Shown here piece after piece: positions 44,600-55,876 of a stretch of DNA of 64,000 nt (its first letter is position 1; the number at the start of each line of letters is the position of its first letter). The stretch is taken from the NCBI RefSeq assembly GCF_020509005.1, contig NC_063012.1:7564001-7628000 (forward strand). The letters are read 5' to 3'. The notes under the pieces were generated by a model. That model ran no database searches, was not told the origin of the DNA, and saw only the letters and a list, made by a program, of their open reading frames with translations. The position numbers and the translations under genes were made by a program. Source of the stretch: Fulvia fulva (Eukaryota; Ascomycota; Dothideomycetes; Mycosphaerellales; Mycosphaerellaceae).

Positions 44600-45499
44600 T
44601 CAGGAGTGCGGGTTCCACTTGCGTGTGAACCACGTTGCGAAGTCCACCGTGCGCACTTCATTGAAGTGTTGATTCAGGTCAGGCTGCGTAAAGTCGTAGC
44701 AGCCTTCTGCCGTATTGATCAGAGCTTGTATGCGGATTTGTCGTGCCTGATCATCCTGAGCGACTGCTACCTGCAGCTCAGCGCGAAGTGTCGTTGGGCC
44801 ATGCCATTGCGCGTCGAAACGTTGCCCTGAAGAGTTAGCTGTGGCACTCATGGTAGAGTATCTCACGAGATGGCGCACCTTTCAGTCGTTGTACAAGAGC
44901 GACAAGATCTTTGACCAATACTCTGCCACGGCACATGCGGAGTTCGGGAGGCCAGGTGCAGAGGTCGAGCGCCTTCACGACGAAACGGGCCACGTCCTGC
45001 GCCGCGGTCATGCAGATAGTGACATTCGATTCGTTTTCTGTGTTGTACGCCGGGATCATGGCCGTCATTGTCCTGCAGTTCATCATGTAGTCGCCTTCGC
45101 CGCCAATCCCTGGATTCACGCCTATCCGCGAATGAGATAGACCTCCAGGCTGAAACCTTTCGAAAAGTACTCCGCACACAAACGTCGTTGACTACTGCAA
45201 CCTGATATCCCGCGCTCGTGAGCTGTGGCTGCTCCTGTGACAGTTTTAGTATGCTGATGTGTGCAGCACCGTAGGATCGAGACCAGCGATATCGCTAGGG
45301 ACTAAAAGCGAGATGGGTGTGTTCTCACGAAGAGCTTGGAGCGATGATTGGATCGCCTTCAAGTCGCACTGGTACGAGGTGCTGGACTTACTGTTCTTGA
45401 TAGAAGCACAACGTGATGGCTCGTGTCGGCATCGATGTAGTGAGCGATAAGTCGTCCAAGCCCACCAGTGCCGGCAACTGCGACTCTCATAATTGACAT
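44600..45499 (-). pseudogene. NmrA-like NAD(P)-binding protein with its middle deleted
   Basis: NmrA-like atypical SDR. ATG at 45499 (MSIMRVAVAGTGGLGRLIAH) gives the Rossmann GxxGxxG motif and the strand HHVVLLSR. A long intron (from about 45427, GTAAGT donor, ATACTAAAAC branch, CACAG acceptor) leads to QPQLTSAGYQVAVVN. At about 45185 this runs straight, in a different frame, into FVCGVLFERFQPGGL. It continues with GGEGDYMMNCRTMTA, TICMTAAQDVARFVVKALDL and WPPELRM, then through a 44-nt intron to QDDQARQIRIQALINTAEG and WFTRKWNPHS and a stop at 44600. Roughly 100 residues are missing between the blocks, and the join is out of frame, so no functional protein is possible. Family call is strong from both ends. 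Confidence 0.8.
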
Positions 45500-47277
45500 A
45501 TCTGACACTGAAAGAGTATCCGGCGACTGATCTTTGCGACCCTTAGAAGGGCGTTCGTAGTGCATGGCTGTTATATTGATCAGGCCACTGGGGTGGCGAA
45601 TGAGGTAAGTCCTCCGTATACTCAACCGCGTGGTAGCACGTGGCTTCCACGCTGCGGCCGCAGACGTTTGAGGTCCAGTGGACGGCTTGCGGCATAGTGC
45701 TACGCAAGCAGACGTGGAAGCTGATCCAAGAGTCGGTATGTCCGGAGAAGCAGTTGAGCCTCCAGCTTGTCCCAGAGGCAGTAGTGTAGGAATCATGTTG
45801 TACACCTTTGCTCAGGATCGATGATACAACACAGGGTCACTCCACGTCCAATGTAGGAGCGCAGGAGCCAGGAAGAGGTTATCGAGTCACAATGCACTGA
45901 GGCCTCTACCGCACATTTGGAAGAGATGGGCGCGCTGGGAACATCTGCAGCTACGGCAAGGCTGCCATCAGCTGCCGGTGGGCCGCGAGCTTGCTTGAGC
46001 ACCGGAAAGGCCTTTGCAAACTGTGGTTCGTTGGGCGTAAGGGCAGCTGGGGAGCGTGCCGACACCTAGCGTAATGCTAGTCTATCGATTAGCCATGCGA
46101 GTTTCGAAGTGCAAGGGCCTTGCTATAGTCTCAAGCTCAAGTACCTGCATCTGTGAGAAGCGAGAAGCTTTGTCTGTCTGTTGTCCGGGCTGTAAAAAGT
46201 CGGCCGTGAAGTGCAAGGTTGATCCGCCTCGCTTGTATGAAGTGGACGGAGCACCAGAGTACTCGACTGTTCAAGGGCGAGTGACAAGAAGTCGAGGAAT
46301 CACGCAAGTCCAGTCCGGACATGGATAGTCGTCGATGCGTCGAATCCGGTGGCAGAGACGCCGAGGTGCCCAAGACAAATTATGAGAGCCGTGGGGTATA
46401 GCCAATAGATGGTGGAAGTCAATGTTGAGCCGCAGTCCGTCTGAGTGAGGGAGAGGACCATGCGGCACACCTCTTCACCGGTCAATGTAGTCGATGCAAC
46501 TTGTAAGGCCACGGGCCTTCGCTAGTCCGCAATGAGGTGCCTCTGCAATCATACTTGAACTGCACGTGTGACGCAGACGAAGCTTATGTCTGCACCTATG
46601 TCGCGTAATCTGCAGCCATGGGAGCATATTGATGCAGCAAAGACAATCCACTCAAGCCGAATTAGCCACCTTGTGAGACACATGTCGGTTTCGGAGCGAG
46701 GCTCTCTCTAATGCTCGGAAGATTCGTCGTTGATGAACAGATCGCTGCCGCGCACAAGTACAATGAGTGCCTGCGGCGAGCGTAAGCTTCGCGATGCTTC
46801 GATGTTCCGCCGTCCACAAGAATGAGTGTATTGTCGTGCAGTAGGGTCGCAGAGTAGACGGCTGTCCGGGACGCGTGGTATGCAACGACCTCACGTGTGT
46901 CGGCGCGTCGAACGTGCTGGTGGCTGTCTGGCGAGCAAGACCCTTCCCTGTCGGCCCATAACGAAGGTATTGCCTCTGATGGTGCCATATCGGCGATGAC
47001 AGCTCGGATGTAAGGCTATGGCGGGCAGTGGATGCAGCTGGTCCATGTGTCCTGATGCATGATGGCGTTGGAGTTGCACAAAAGAAAGATGGCGTGTCGC
47101 GAAATGGAGCGTGGGAGCAAGAACGAGAGGTGGGCTCGTGCGGGAGCTTGCACTGCAACGCGTTCTCCGCCAGTGGGACGCGTCTGCGTCTTTCAAGCGA
47201 CAATATCCTCGGGCTGTATACATCGACATTCGCGAGGCACAGCAGTCTCGCCAGTGCAGCAGACACCAGGCTTGACC
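45500..47277. other. Gene-poor stretch of 1.8 kb
   Basis: Upstream of the NmrA-like remnant and of the homeobox gene. On the plus strand near 46180-46212 one frame reads CPGCKKSAVKC, i.e. C-x2-C-x6-C as in half a Zn2Cys6 cluster, but the second half is absent and there is no surrounding gene. Other frames look random. Confidence 0.4.
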
Positions 47278-48908
47278 ATGGGCACCAAGACAGAACGCTC
47301 CAGCTCCTCGCCGCCCGGAAGCTATGCGTTTCTCAACCATTCCACCGACACAGTCCACAACAATCTCCCGCCCACTGCTGACGATAGGCCCTCTGCACGG
47401 CAGAAGCGCAAGAGAACGAGGTACGGAGAGGCTTGAGAGTACTCGGCTCACACGCACTGACTACTTCGTCACAGCCCGGAAGACCAGGCTGTCTTGGAAG
47501 CAGCTTACCAACGCGATCCCAAGCCTGACAAGGCAGCTCGCGTGGAGCTGGTCAAGAGTGTAGCACTTGGCGAGAAGGAAGTCCAGGTGTGTATTCAATG
47601 GCTTTCTACGCTGGCAGCTCATCTACACCGTCCCCACTGACGCTATCACAGATCTGGTTTCAGAACAGACGACAAAGCTCCAGACGCAAATCGCGACCTC
47701 TCCTGCCACACGAGGTCGCACAATTCCACATGTCGCGTGCCGGAGGCCCACCCGCTGGTCTGCCCTACAACTTTGATCAGGAACAGCATGATGCAGAGTC
47801 TAGTTCGCACGAACAGAGTCAGCCAAGCCCAAGGATCGCTCGTGATGCCGAAACCTCTGATTATCCAGCTCGACCCTTGACACCCACTGCTCAGAACGAC
47901 TGCCCTGCGGTCGGGGACACGTCTTCAACGCAACCTTGTCAGGTCCATGATCGAGTGAATGCTGACACCGGGGCCTCGATCGTTCGATCGCTGATCTCGT
48001 CCGGAGCCGCAGCGTCAGCGTCGCATCCAGCTGAGCAGGCTCTACCAACCGCATATGTCGCAAGCAGATCCGGTGTGCCATCCCTGCGTCAAGACCCTTC
48101 AGACCAAATCAGCTCACCGGTGTCACTCCATCCCACGCCGGCTCGCCGGCTCAAGAAATCAGCTTCAGTGGTCCGACTGTCTCTTAACGCAGAAGGCAAA
48201 GCCGAGATAGTCACCAAGGACGCCTCATCACCGTCCCCACCACGACCGGTGCAAGCAGCACCAACAGATCTCTCAGCTTCAGTCAGCTCAACAGCCTCAA
48301 TACCCACGCCAAGGAGCCTCCAACGCTCCTTCAGCGGCCGATCCCGCGACTCACGCTCCTGGGAATTCTGGTGCGACAAGGAGAACCGCAACTCCTTCGA
48401 AACAGCGGCCGAAAAGGACGCGAGTGGCTCTGCAGCAGGAGCAATAGGTTTGCTCCGCTCGACATCAGGACGAAACGCTCTCGGCTCCATACCGAACAAA
48501 AGAAACTCATTAATGCCACTTCAGCAACCCAGCTCAGCGAAACGACCCAAGCTAGACCATAAGCGACCTTCGCTGCAACGATCAAGTACTTCCATGGGAA
48601 GGCTACAGCAGAGTCGATCGAGCCAAAGCCTGCGGAACCCTCCTACGCTGAAGCATTCAGCCAAATCTGCCTACGTGAAGAGCACGGATTCAGATAAAGA
48701 GAACTGGTCACCTACCTCGGATGAAGTAATAGCAGAGCGTCGTGGGCGTCGTACCCAGCAAAGACAAGGTGAAGACGGCGGTCCTAGGGAGGACGACGAA
48801 GTGGCAGCCTTCATGCGAGGTAGGAAGCAGGGTGCTAGCGCAGCAGGCGAAGACGATCTTGACTGTGTTCAAGGTTTGCTCTCCCTGAGTCAAGGGAATT
48901 GGCGATAG
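47278..48908 (+). CDS. Homeobox transcription regulator (Yox1/Yhp1-like)
   Basis: Nuclear DNA-binding protein of 503 residues. Exons 47278-47420, 47475-47586 and 47652-48908; both introns (54 and 65 nt) lie inside the homeodomain. Splicing gives the homeodomain at about residues 43-103: RQKRKRTR at its N-terminal arm, SPEDQAVLEAAYQRDPKPD, then the recognition helix QIWFQNRRQSSRRK. The WFQNRR core is complete. The remaining 400 residues are Ser/Pro-rich and disordered, with a short motif RSWEFWCDKENRNSFE (about residue 290) and DSDKENWSP that recall fungal Yox1-type proteins. Yox1 represses cell-cycle genes in yeast; the role here is inferred. Confidence 0.85.
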
Positions 48909-49105
48909 GACAGCGCCAGGAACAGAGCCGGCATACAGATTGGGCATGAGAAGCTAGCAAGCAAAGTTTTGCAACGGTCTTGTCCCAGTGATAGGATTGA
49001 CAGACAGCAACAAAAGAGGCAGACATACTATCAGGGTATCTCAAGTCAGGACTACAATCTGTCAGACAAAACCCCGAGAACTCATCTTCATTCTCGTCAT
49101 ATTCA

Positions 49106-52100
49106 TCACATCAGACTCGTCCCATTCATCAACTGTCCCAACTCCAATCTGCAGCTTCTACAATACTCAGCAAACTCGCTCCCTAGCTCGGCATCAAGAT
49201 CGGCATCAGATCTCACTTTACCGTCCTGCTGAGCTTTGTGTCGTCGCCTCAGCATTCCCTCAACCTTTGCACATTTCTTTCCCTCAGCACGAACCCATTC
49301 TTCCCACTCAGCTAGCACAATATCCTTCTCGACATGGTTCACAACCCGTAAAGCCACAAGGAGATCGTGTCGTTGCCGCGCGAGCGATTCCCTCGATCTA
49401 TGAAATCGCGCTGCCGCAGCATTGGCCGAACCCGGGTCGACAGAGGTAGACGATACTAGCTGTTCGCCGAACGTCGTTCTACAAGTCTTGACGGAATCAT
49501 GATCTGTCGACAAGGCGGAAAGGGTATCGTTGTCAACGTTCGGGGTGATCAGCTCCTCCATGTCGTGGAGGTATATAGCTCTCGTCATGGCCGGGTTCGG
49601 CACGACCCCGATCTTCGACATGAACTTCGCGGCGTTGCGGTCATGGTACCACACTAATCCATCGCGAAAGCCATACCAGCCGTTGTAGAGAATCGAGATG
49701 AGGAGTACTGCCACGAGCAGTGTGTGGGCTGTGCAGATCCCGATGATTCCCTTCAGAGACGCGACAATGATGTCGAACGTCATGCTCGTTATGCCCAGTG
49801 CTTTGGCGAAGAGATCGTTGGCGACGAGACGCAGGACTGTGACTTGCTTTGGCTGAGCTTGGCTGACGACGGCAGGTAGCACTTCTTGTGGGACCTGTTT
49901 GCTGTCAATCTGTGCGGCCTGAGTCTGCTGTCCCACGCTGCCAAAGATCTCGATTGCTTTGTTGGTCTTGCTGTGGTTCCCGAGTTTTGCTACTTGGTCC
50001 ATCGCCACGTTCGTTAGGTCCAGAGCATCGGCCTCCAACGAATTGTAGGCTTGCTTTTCGATGAGTCTCCTGATGTATGCCATCGGCGCCGGTTTGTGCC
50101 ATATAAGGTTCTGGTAGATGGCTAGCTTGCAGCGAGACTTTGACGAATGTGTGATGACGAACTTGGTGGTTAGTGAGAACGATGTTGCGTACGGAAGTCG
50201 ACGCGGCTCCTTGTTATTCGTGACCGCATAACACAGATGATCATTAAAGATGTCGATGACCTGGCTGTCGGCTGGTGATGAGTGATGGTTCTGACTGGTG
50301 AACTTTCGGATCCAGTGGCCGCCTTCTGGTTTGGACCATGGAGTCTGTATGATTTTATCGTCCCATCGGTTGGCGTAAAGCAATTGGAAGACGGCACTCT
50401 TGTCTCCGAACACGACATGGAAGAGTGCTTTCGCACTGACGTTGAACTCCCTGGATATGCTCGCATGCATGCCCTGTGGTGCATAGACTACTGCCTGACC
50501 TGGCAGCTTGAACTTCTGTACGTCTCGCCCGGTCCTCGTGGCCTCACCGTACAAGTTGCCATCGATACGCAGGTTCGCTTTGATATTCCGCTCGCGGCGG
50601 CGCTGAGGGGTGTTCGGATCACCAGTGGGCGAGTCAATGGCGTCGTCCGCCAAGTCCTCCCAGCTCTCCACGCTCGAAGATCTCCGAGGTGGTTCGACCT
50701 CCATCTTGATAAGGACTTTCAACATTTCTTGAAGATTGTCTGGCTCTTCTGCGTCCGCGTTCTTCACTAGATAGTTCAGTCGTCGTTGGAGGAGCTTCAA
50801 TGGCTCCAGGAAGACCTTGACAGTCACCCTTCGAGGATCGTCCTGGCGACTGCCCTCTTTCATGTGGAGGTATACGAAGTCGCAATCACGTCCTGGTGCC
50901 GCAGTGACTTCTTTGATCGAGCTTAAGCTCACTCCTGTGATGAGAACAAGGCCAAGGTGGTTCGAAAAGAAGTAGATTTCTCGCTCCGTGACGTAGACGC
51001 GACCAGGGAACTCCTGCTGATCATTGGGATTCCAGGTTGCTCGGAACACAAGAACCACCTTCTCGGATCTGGGCACGCTCGGGAATAAGATGCGAAATTG
51101 CGCGTTCTGTGCCTTCAACGGAAGCGGGTAGTAGTTAGGATAGTCGTCTGCGCCATCGTCTGTCGCCGTCTTTGCTGCTGCAGCGACACTTTCCGTGCCA
51201 ACACTCAAATTCTTACGGTGGCCTGGCGAGGTTCCCAGGGCCGCCAAGGCAGGACCGATTTGCTTGGGCGGTTCGTGCATACCATCCATAACAATCGAAT
51301 CATCTTGCGAGATTGACATGGCTCGAAGTTGTGGGCTGTTCTGGTTGGAACTCGGCTTTCGCGGCTTGAGATCTTCTCCAATGCGGTTGACATGTCCCCA
51401 ATTGCTACTTCCCCATAAATTGGCCAAGATCCCAGAGGGCATACCTGAGCCATCCGCACGACCAAGACCAATTCCTCTCTCCCCACTGATCACGACTGCG
51501 GCGTGACTGAGGTTCGTGGCTGCAGGGGGATTGGCTAATGTGTTAGGAGCTAGACTACTGGAGGGCATAGTGAGGTTGCGCTTGATGCTATCAGTGGCAT
51601 TGGAGGGCGGTGCGCCAGGTCCAACTGGGAGAATGTTGTGGCTTGCCGATATCAAGCTAGCAATTCCTCCCGAAGTGGGTGCCTGAGAAGGCTGGAGCGT
51701 CGATGTGTTCGATCGTTTGTGCAGATCAAGTTTCTGTATTATGCGAGCGGCGTGCTCGCGAGTGCCTTCACGAATGCCTTCTGGATCTCGCTCGAGACTT
51801 GTCACTCGACGTGCTGGATTGACATCGAAGCTGGCCCTGTTGGGAAGGTCTGTGCCCGCACGCTCAGGTACAGTGAGGCCAACCTCTTCGCTGCCTGTAG
51901 GCATATGACCATCTCCAACCTTGGCGGCAAACTCCGGCGCTACAGGTGGACTTATAGCAAAAGCGGCATCAACCCCAGGTGTCTGCGAGATCGACTCTGT
52001 GCTTCCTGGGTCCTCCAAAGCCTTGCGCTTGGCAACTTCGAATGCACTAATCCACTCAGTAAGCTCTTGTTGAGTCTCCGCTTGCAGAATGACGCTCTGG

Positions 52101-53218
52101 TCTTTTGTCTTCACCTCGAAGCAAAAGCGACGTTCCTCCTGGAACGCTGGCCGTACACTGCACAACAGAACGCCAGTCTTCTCGCTCTCTTCGACTCCAC
52201 CCGATCGTGTACCTTGGACGAGCCAGCCGAAGATACCATTCTTGACGAAGAACCACCTTCTTGACCACACAGTTCTCGCAGGCTTTCCAGTGACGGTCCT
52301 CAAGAAAAGCCAGCCTTGCTTCTCTGGCCTCTCCTGTGCCTGCTTCGTTGTTCCCGTTGCAGCAGCTGCACCGGTTCCCAAATATGGCACTGTTGATGTT
52401 GAATAGTCCTCCAACTCGCGAGAAGGCCGTTTCATCTGCTCTGCATTGTGCTCGATCTGCTTTCGCGCTACAGAAAGCTCATGCTTGAAAGCTCGCTCGG
52501 AATTCTCCATTTCTCGACTCCAGCCTCGGACTCTTTCCATCTCGCTGCTCCACTTAGCAAAGGTTGTTGCGCCAGACTCTCTCGCGTTCTTCATCTCTTT
52601 CCACTGATCGGCGAATATACGCACAATCAGCTTGTCCAGCGATGCTCGCAGCTGCGGTGCCTGTACACAAAAGTCCATGCTCGACTTCAGGTAGACCTTC
52701 CTTGCCTCGTGCAGCTGGAAGGCATCCTCTCGCAAGGACGAAGATTCCTTCATCTTGCCCTGGGCTGCGTAGCGACTGATGATCCCATCGAAGTGCTTCT
52801 GGGCATTCTCCATCGCCCGCCTGGCCTCTTTGAACAGTCTCAGGTCGCTGTTCAGCCAGCCTTTGATTGGGTCCACGACAGCATTGTCATATCGCTTGAT
52901 GCCGCGCAAGGTGGTGTTCCAGAACTCTCTTGCGCCCTCGCCATACCGGCGCATGGCCAGTAAGGTGTAATCATGGTCGAGGACTGCTTCGCTGATCGGC
53001 GTGGGCGGCGTGGACTGGCTGAGGAAGGAGTTTACGGCCGTCTCCAGGGACGAGACCTCCAAGACCAGCTTGGATGCAGCCTTGACATAGCCGTCCAGCC
53101 ATCGCTCGACGGCATCGATGTTGTCGGCGAAGTGCAGGGCGGTCGCGCGGAAGGTGGGCGAATCGAGGGCAGCTTCCTTGAGGCCTACGGGGATGAGGTT
53201 CAGGTGCGAGTCGGCCAT
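49106..53218 (-). CDS. sip3: Sip3/Lam-type lipid-transfer protein (BAR, PH, GRAM, VASt, membrane anchor)
   Basis: Intronless, 1370 residues, ATG at 53218. Domain order: BAR-like helical region (1-260), PH domain (298-400, GWLFLRTVTGKPARTVWSRR to LTEWISAFEVAKRKA), disordered Ser/Pro region (400-690), GRAM-like domain (about 703-775, with RVYVTEREIYFFSNHLGLVL), StART-like VASt domain (about 895-1070, EFNVSAKALFHVVFGDKSAV), a membrane segment (about 1160-1185, AHTLLVAVLLISILYNGW) and a charged tail. This is the layout of yeast Sip3 and Lam1/Ysp1, which move sterols between the ER and plasma membrane at contact sites. Convergent with the homeobox gene. The octamer array lies 221 bp upstream. No defect. 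Confidence 0.9.
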   Translation of the reverse strand: MADSHLNLIPVGLKEAALDSPTFRATALHFADNIDAVERWLDGYVKAASKLVLEVSSLETAVNSFLSQSTPPTPISEAVLDHDYTLLAMRRYGEGAREFWNTTLRGIKRYDNAVVDPIKGWLNSDLRLFKEARRAMENAQKHFDGIISRYAAQGKMKESSSLREDAFQLHEARKVYLKSSMDFCVQAPQLRASLDKLIVRIFADQWKEMKNARESGATTFAKWSSEMERVRGWSREMENSERAFKHELSVARKQIEHNAEQMKRPSRELEDYSTSTVPYLGTGAAAATGTTKQAQERPEKQGWLFLRTVTGKPARTVWSRRWFFVKNGIFGWLVQGTRSGGVEESEKTGVLLCSVRPAFQEERRFCFEVKTKDQSVILQAETQQELTEWISAFEVAKRKALEDPGSTESISQTPGVDAAFAISPPVAPEFAAKVGDGHMPTGSEEVGLTVPERAGTDLPNRASFDVNPARRVTSLERDPEGIREGTREHAARIIQKLDLHKRSNTSTLQPSQAPTSGGIASLISASHNILPVGPGAPPSNATDSIKRNLTMPSSSLAPNTLANPPAATNLSHAAVVISGERGIGLGRADGSGMPSGILANLWGSSNWGHVNRIGEDLKPRKPSSNQNSPQLRAMSISQDDSIVMDGMHEPPKQIGPALAALGTSPGHRKNLSVGTESVAAAAKTATDDGADDYPNYYPLPLKAQNAQFRILFPSVPRSEKVVLVFRATWNPNDQQEFPGRVYVTEREIYFFSNHLGLVLITGVSLSSIKEVTAAPGRDCDFVYLHMKEGSRQDDPRRVTVKVFLEPLKLLQRRLNYLVKNADAEEPDNLQEMLKVLIKMEVEPPRRSSSVESWEDLADDAIDSPTGDPNTPQRRRERNIKANLRIDGNLYGEATRTGRDVQKFKLPGQAVVYAPQGMHASISREFNVSAKALFHVVFGDKSAVFQLLYANRWDDKIIQTPWSKPEGGHWIRKFTSQNHHSSPADSQVIDIFNDHLCYAVTNNKEPRRLPYATSFSLTTKFVITHSSKSRCKLAIYQNLIWHKPAPMAYIRRLIEKQAYNSLEADALDLTNVAMDQVAKLGNHSKTNKAIEIFGSVGQQTQAAQIDSKQVPQEVLPAVVSQAQPKQVTVLRLVANDLFAKALGITSMTFDIIVASLKGIIGICTAHTLLVAVLLISILYNGWYGFRDGLVWYHDRNAAKFMSKIGVVPNPAMTRAIYLHDMEELITPNVDNDTLSALSTDHDSVKTCRTTFGEQLVSSTSVDPGSANAAAARFHRSRESLARQRHDLLVALRVVNHVEKDIVLAEWEEWVRAEGKKCAKVEGMLRRRHKAQQDGKVRSDADLDAELGSEFAEYCRSCRLELGQLMNGTSLM

Positions 53219-53438
53219 GTTGCACTGCAGTACATGTACACTGTGTGTGTGTCTAGCGACGCATCATCGTGGTACCATTACACTTGTCCCGTGCTGTGAG
53301 CCCAGCACACACGTCAGCTCTCACACGAAGATGGATCACGGCGCGCTCAGGCACAAACATTCGGCGAGTGAGTGAAGCTCTCGGAAGCATCAAGCCGAAA
53401 CTCAATTGAGCACACTAAGGTTGCTCTTGACTACCTAC

Positions 53439-53742
53439 CTCCTACACTCCCTCACTCCCTCACTCCTACACTCCCTCACTCCTACACTCCCTCACTCCTA
53501 CACTCCCTCACTCCCTCACTCCTACACTCCCTCGCTCCCTCACTCTCTCACTCCCTCACTCCTACACTCCCTCACTCCCTCACTCCTACACTCCCTCACT
53601 CCCTCACTCCTACACTCCCTCGCTCCCTCACTCTCTCACTCCCTCACTCTCTCACTCCCTCACTCTCTCACTCCCTCACTCCTACACTCCTACACTCCTA
53701 CACTCCTACACTCCCTCACTCCCTCACTCCCTCACTCAACAA
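53439..53742. repeat. Tandem array of 38 octamers (CTCCCTCA / CTCCTACA)
   Basis: Exactly 304 bp built from 8-bp units in unbroken register. The units are mainly A (CTCCTACA) and B (CTCCCTCA), with rarer C (CTCCCTCG), D (CTCTCTCA) and a final CTCACTCA. Block ABBACBDB occurs from 53503 and its core ACBDB returns from 53607, so larger blocks have duplicated. One strand is all pyrimidine except for A and G at fixed sites. Because 8 is not a multiple of 3 and no unit makes a stop, long artificial open frames cross it. It sits 221 bp upstream of the Sip3-type ATG; on that gene's sense strand it reads as purine-rich TGAGGGAG / TGTAGGAG. Confidence 0.97.
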
Positions 53743-55876
53743 ACTGCATCTACCGGAACAAGACCTCTCCTGATGGGACATGACCTGATAAACTACCACA
53801 CTGTTGCGGCTTGTCTTTGACAACCTTGGGACCGGAAGACCTGAGCATCGGCGCGGTTGCATCACAGTCATGGCATCCTCCATGAGTACACAGACACATG
53901 GCTACTTAGCAAGACTGCCTCTGCTACTGGACGTGCCACCCGAGCACAGTCCTCGAAGCACTTTCGCAGAGCTGTCGATGAGGTAGTCAGCCAACCTATC
54001 GCCTAATTAACGACTACGATATGAGCAATTCGTCCTCGACAAGTATTGATCAAGAACAATCGGCTGGCAGCCATTACTTCCATGACATTAGACCTACCCA
54101 TCTCAGGTCCTGCCGACTCATCAACCAGTGGTGCGCAATGTAGTTCAACGAGCAACGAGCACAAATTACCTTCCGGCTGGTTATATACTACGTGTCGTGC
54201 TTCCGACTAACTACGGTACGTTCGATCGAAGTCGGCTCTCAACCCGAAACATGAGCTCCGGCTGTGTTCTGGCGACAAAGCTGACGCCGACTTTCATCAA
54301 TCTGGAGCCGATCCACCTGCCTTGCAGAGGCCCGAACTTCGGCTCCGGGGTATCGAACCAAAGTTGTGTGCTGTGCCGCAGGGCAGCATGTCGCTATTCT
54401 TCGTCGTTGCTCGGAACTTGACTAGCCCCGTAGCTATGATGTCTACACTTGCGCAGATACCAACGGACAGTACGCGCAGTTACCAGCTTCGTTCGACCTG
54501 TCCGTTAAGCATGTGGCGAGGCGGTCATTCAGTGACTGCTTTGCTACATTCAGAGTGGACAAGTGCACATCTCAGCAGTGCAATCAGCGGCGAGGAGCAC
54601 TGCGTCTGGATACGAATATGAATCGACATGGTCGCCTTTGATACGTACAAGCCTCATCACGTCGATCTCGACGTTCGAGCCAAGTGCATCCAGGCGATGG
54701 CAGTGAAGGGCTCGCCCCTCACACAGTCTGGCCGGTGAAGACATGATCATCATAGGCGCTCATCACGCCAACATCCGTGGAGTTCTTATCATCAACCGGC
54801 CACATGCCGAAGCACGACCCTAATGGAATCTAGCATCCTGTGTGGCTTTGATTGACTGACTTCACGTGTTCGGCAGCGACCGTCACACATAGATGTGACA
54901 GCTCGACCCACATGTATCGGTTTCAAAAATATCGTTAAGTGGGCCTGTCATGCAACCACCTGCACACGTGCGGCGTCCACCGATAGCTCTACGCAATACG
55001 ACTTGCTACGAAGCATGGTCATCGCATCGCAAGCAGAACAACGCCGCGAGCACTGCGCTGGCAGCCTGCGAGGGACGAGCGAGATTCGTCGGACAACCTT
55101 TTGCTGCTACAGCTCCGATGCATGGCTCTGTGATGAGATACCAGAGCCTGTCGCAACCAACCCGCAGCAAATCACTCTACGAATCAGAAGCGGCCATAGA
55201 GCACTGTCGCTTTCTCGCATAGATTACCGCGCATCTCGAAAAGGCGTTGGAATCGCTATACTCCAGTCTGTACCACGCTTAGCGCTCAAGGCCGCCACCT
55301 GTGTCATCAACCTCTGCGAGTGTTCTTCGGTCGAGGCCATCACGAGTGAGGGTCATTGCACCACAGATATTGCGTGCAAATGAGGTCTCCCTACATGCAC
55401 TATCTACGAAACAGGAAGCTCCCTGCCAGGCTGCTACGCATTCAGCTACTAGTACCACGAGGCTCCGTCTATCGCTCTTGGCTTCTCCTCTCTTGCCTCT
55501 TGGCCATCTGCTAAGCTTTTGCCTGTCAGGTTTCAATACGCAGCTTCTGGCTCTTGAGACCGGAGAAATGAGCTGATACTGTACCTATCACGGCCGACGT
55601 GTGTTCAACGCCTCGCCTCGTGGGCCTTGATCGGCCTCAGAAGGCCACAACGCGCGGGCGTCATGCAGCTGCGATGAGGGCTGTATAAATCACAACTATC
55701 AGCTCGTTCAGTTGACCAATCTCTCCATCCTCATCAAGCCTCTTCACCTCCCCCCAAGCAAATTCCTTCATTCACAGCGACCGGTCGCTAGTCATTCTTT
55801 TCCAGCAAATCACATTCTTTGAGGCAGGCTCTCCAAGGATCCACAACCCCTTTGAATACTACGCGAGTCAGCAATA
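53743..55876. other. Gene-poor stretch of 2.1 kb
   Basis: Between the octamer array and the pectate lyase gene. Open frames are under 165 codons and show no domains. The last 200 bases are promoter and leader of the lyase gene. Confidence 0.45.
55684..55690 (+). promoter_or_regulatory. TATA box candidate of the pectate lyase gene
   Basis: TATAAAT lies 187 bp before the ATG at 55877, followed by a pyrimidine-rich leader (CTCTCCATCC, CTTCACCTCC). Strong TATA boxes are common in induced fungal secreted-enzyme genes. Position fits a leader of about 150 bases. Confidence 0.45.

Noticed and set aside
44841..45140. Plus-strand frame over the NmrA-like remnant
   Set aside because: It is antisense to unmistakable NmrA-like blocks on the minus strand.
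46180..46212. C-x2-C-x6-C motif suggesting a Zn2Cys6 regulator remnant beside the NmrA-like gene
   Set aside because: Only half of the cluster is present, the flanks look random, and such a short Cys pattern can occur by chance.
53372..53783. Two long plus-strand open frames with period-8 Leu/Pro/His/Ser/Thr repeats
   Set aside because: They arise because the octamer array contains no stop in any phase; all frames are open and there is no gene context.
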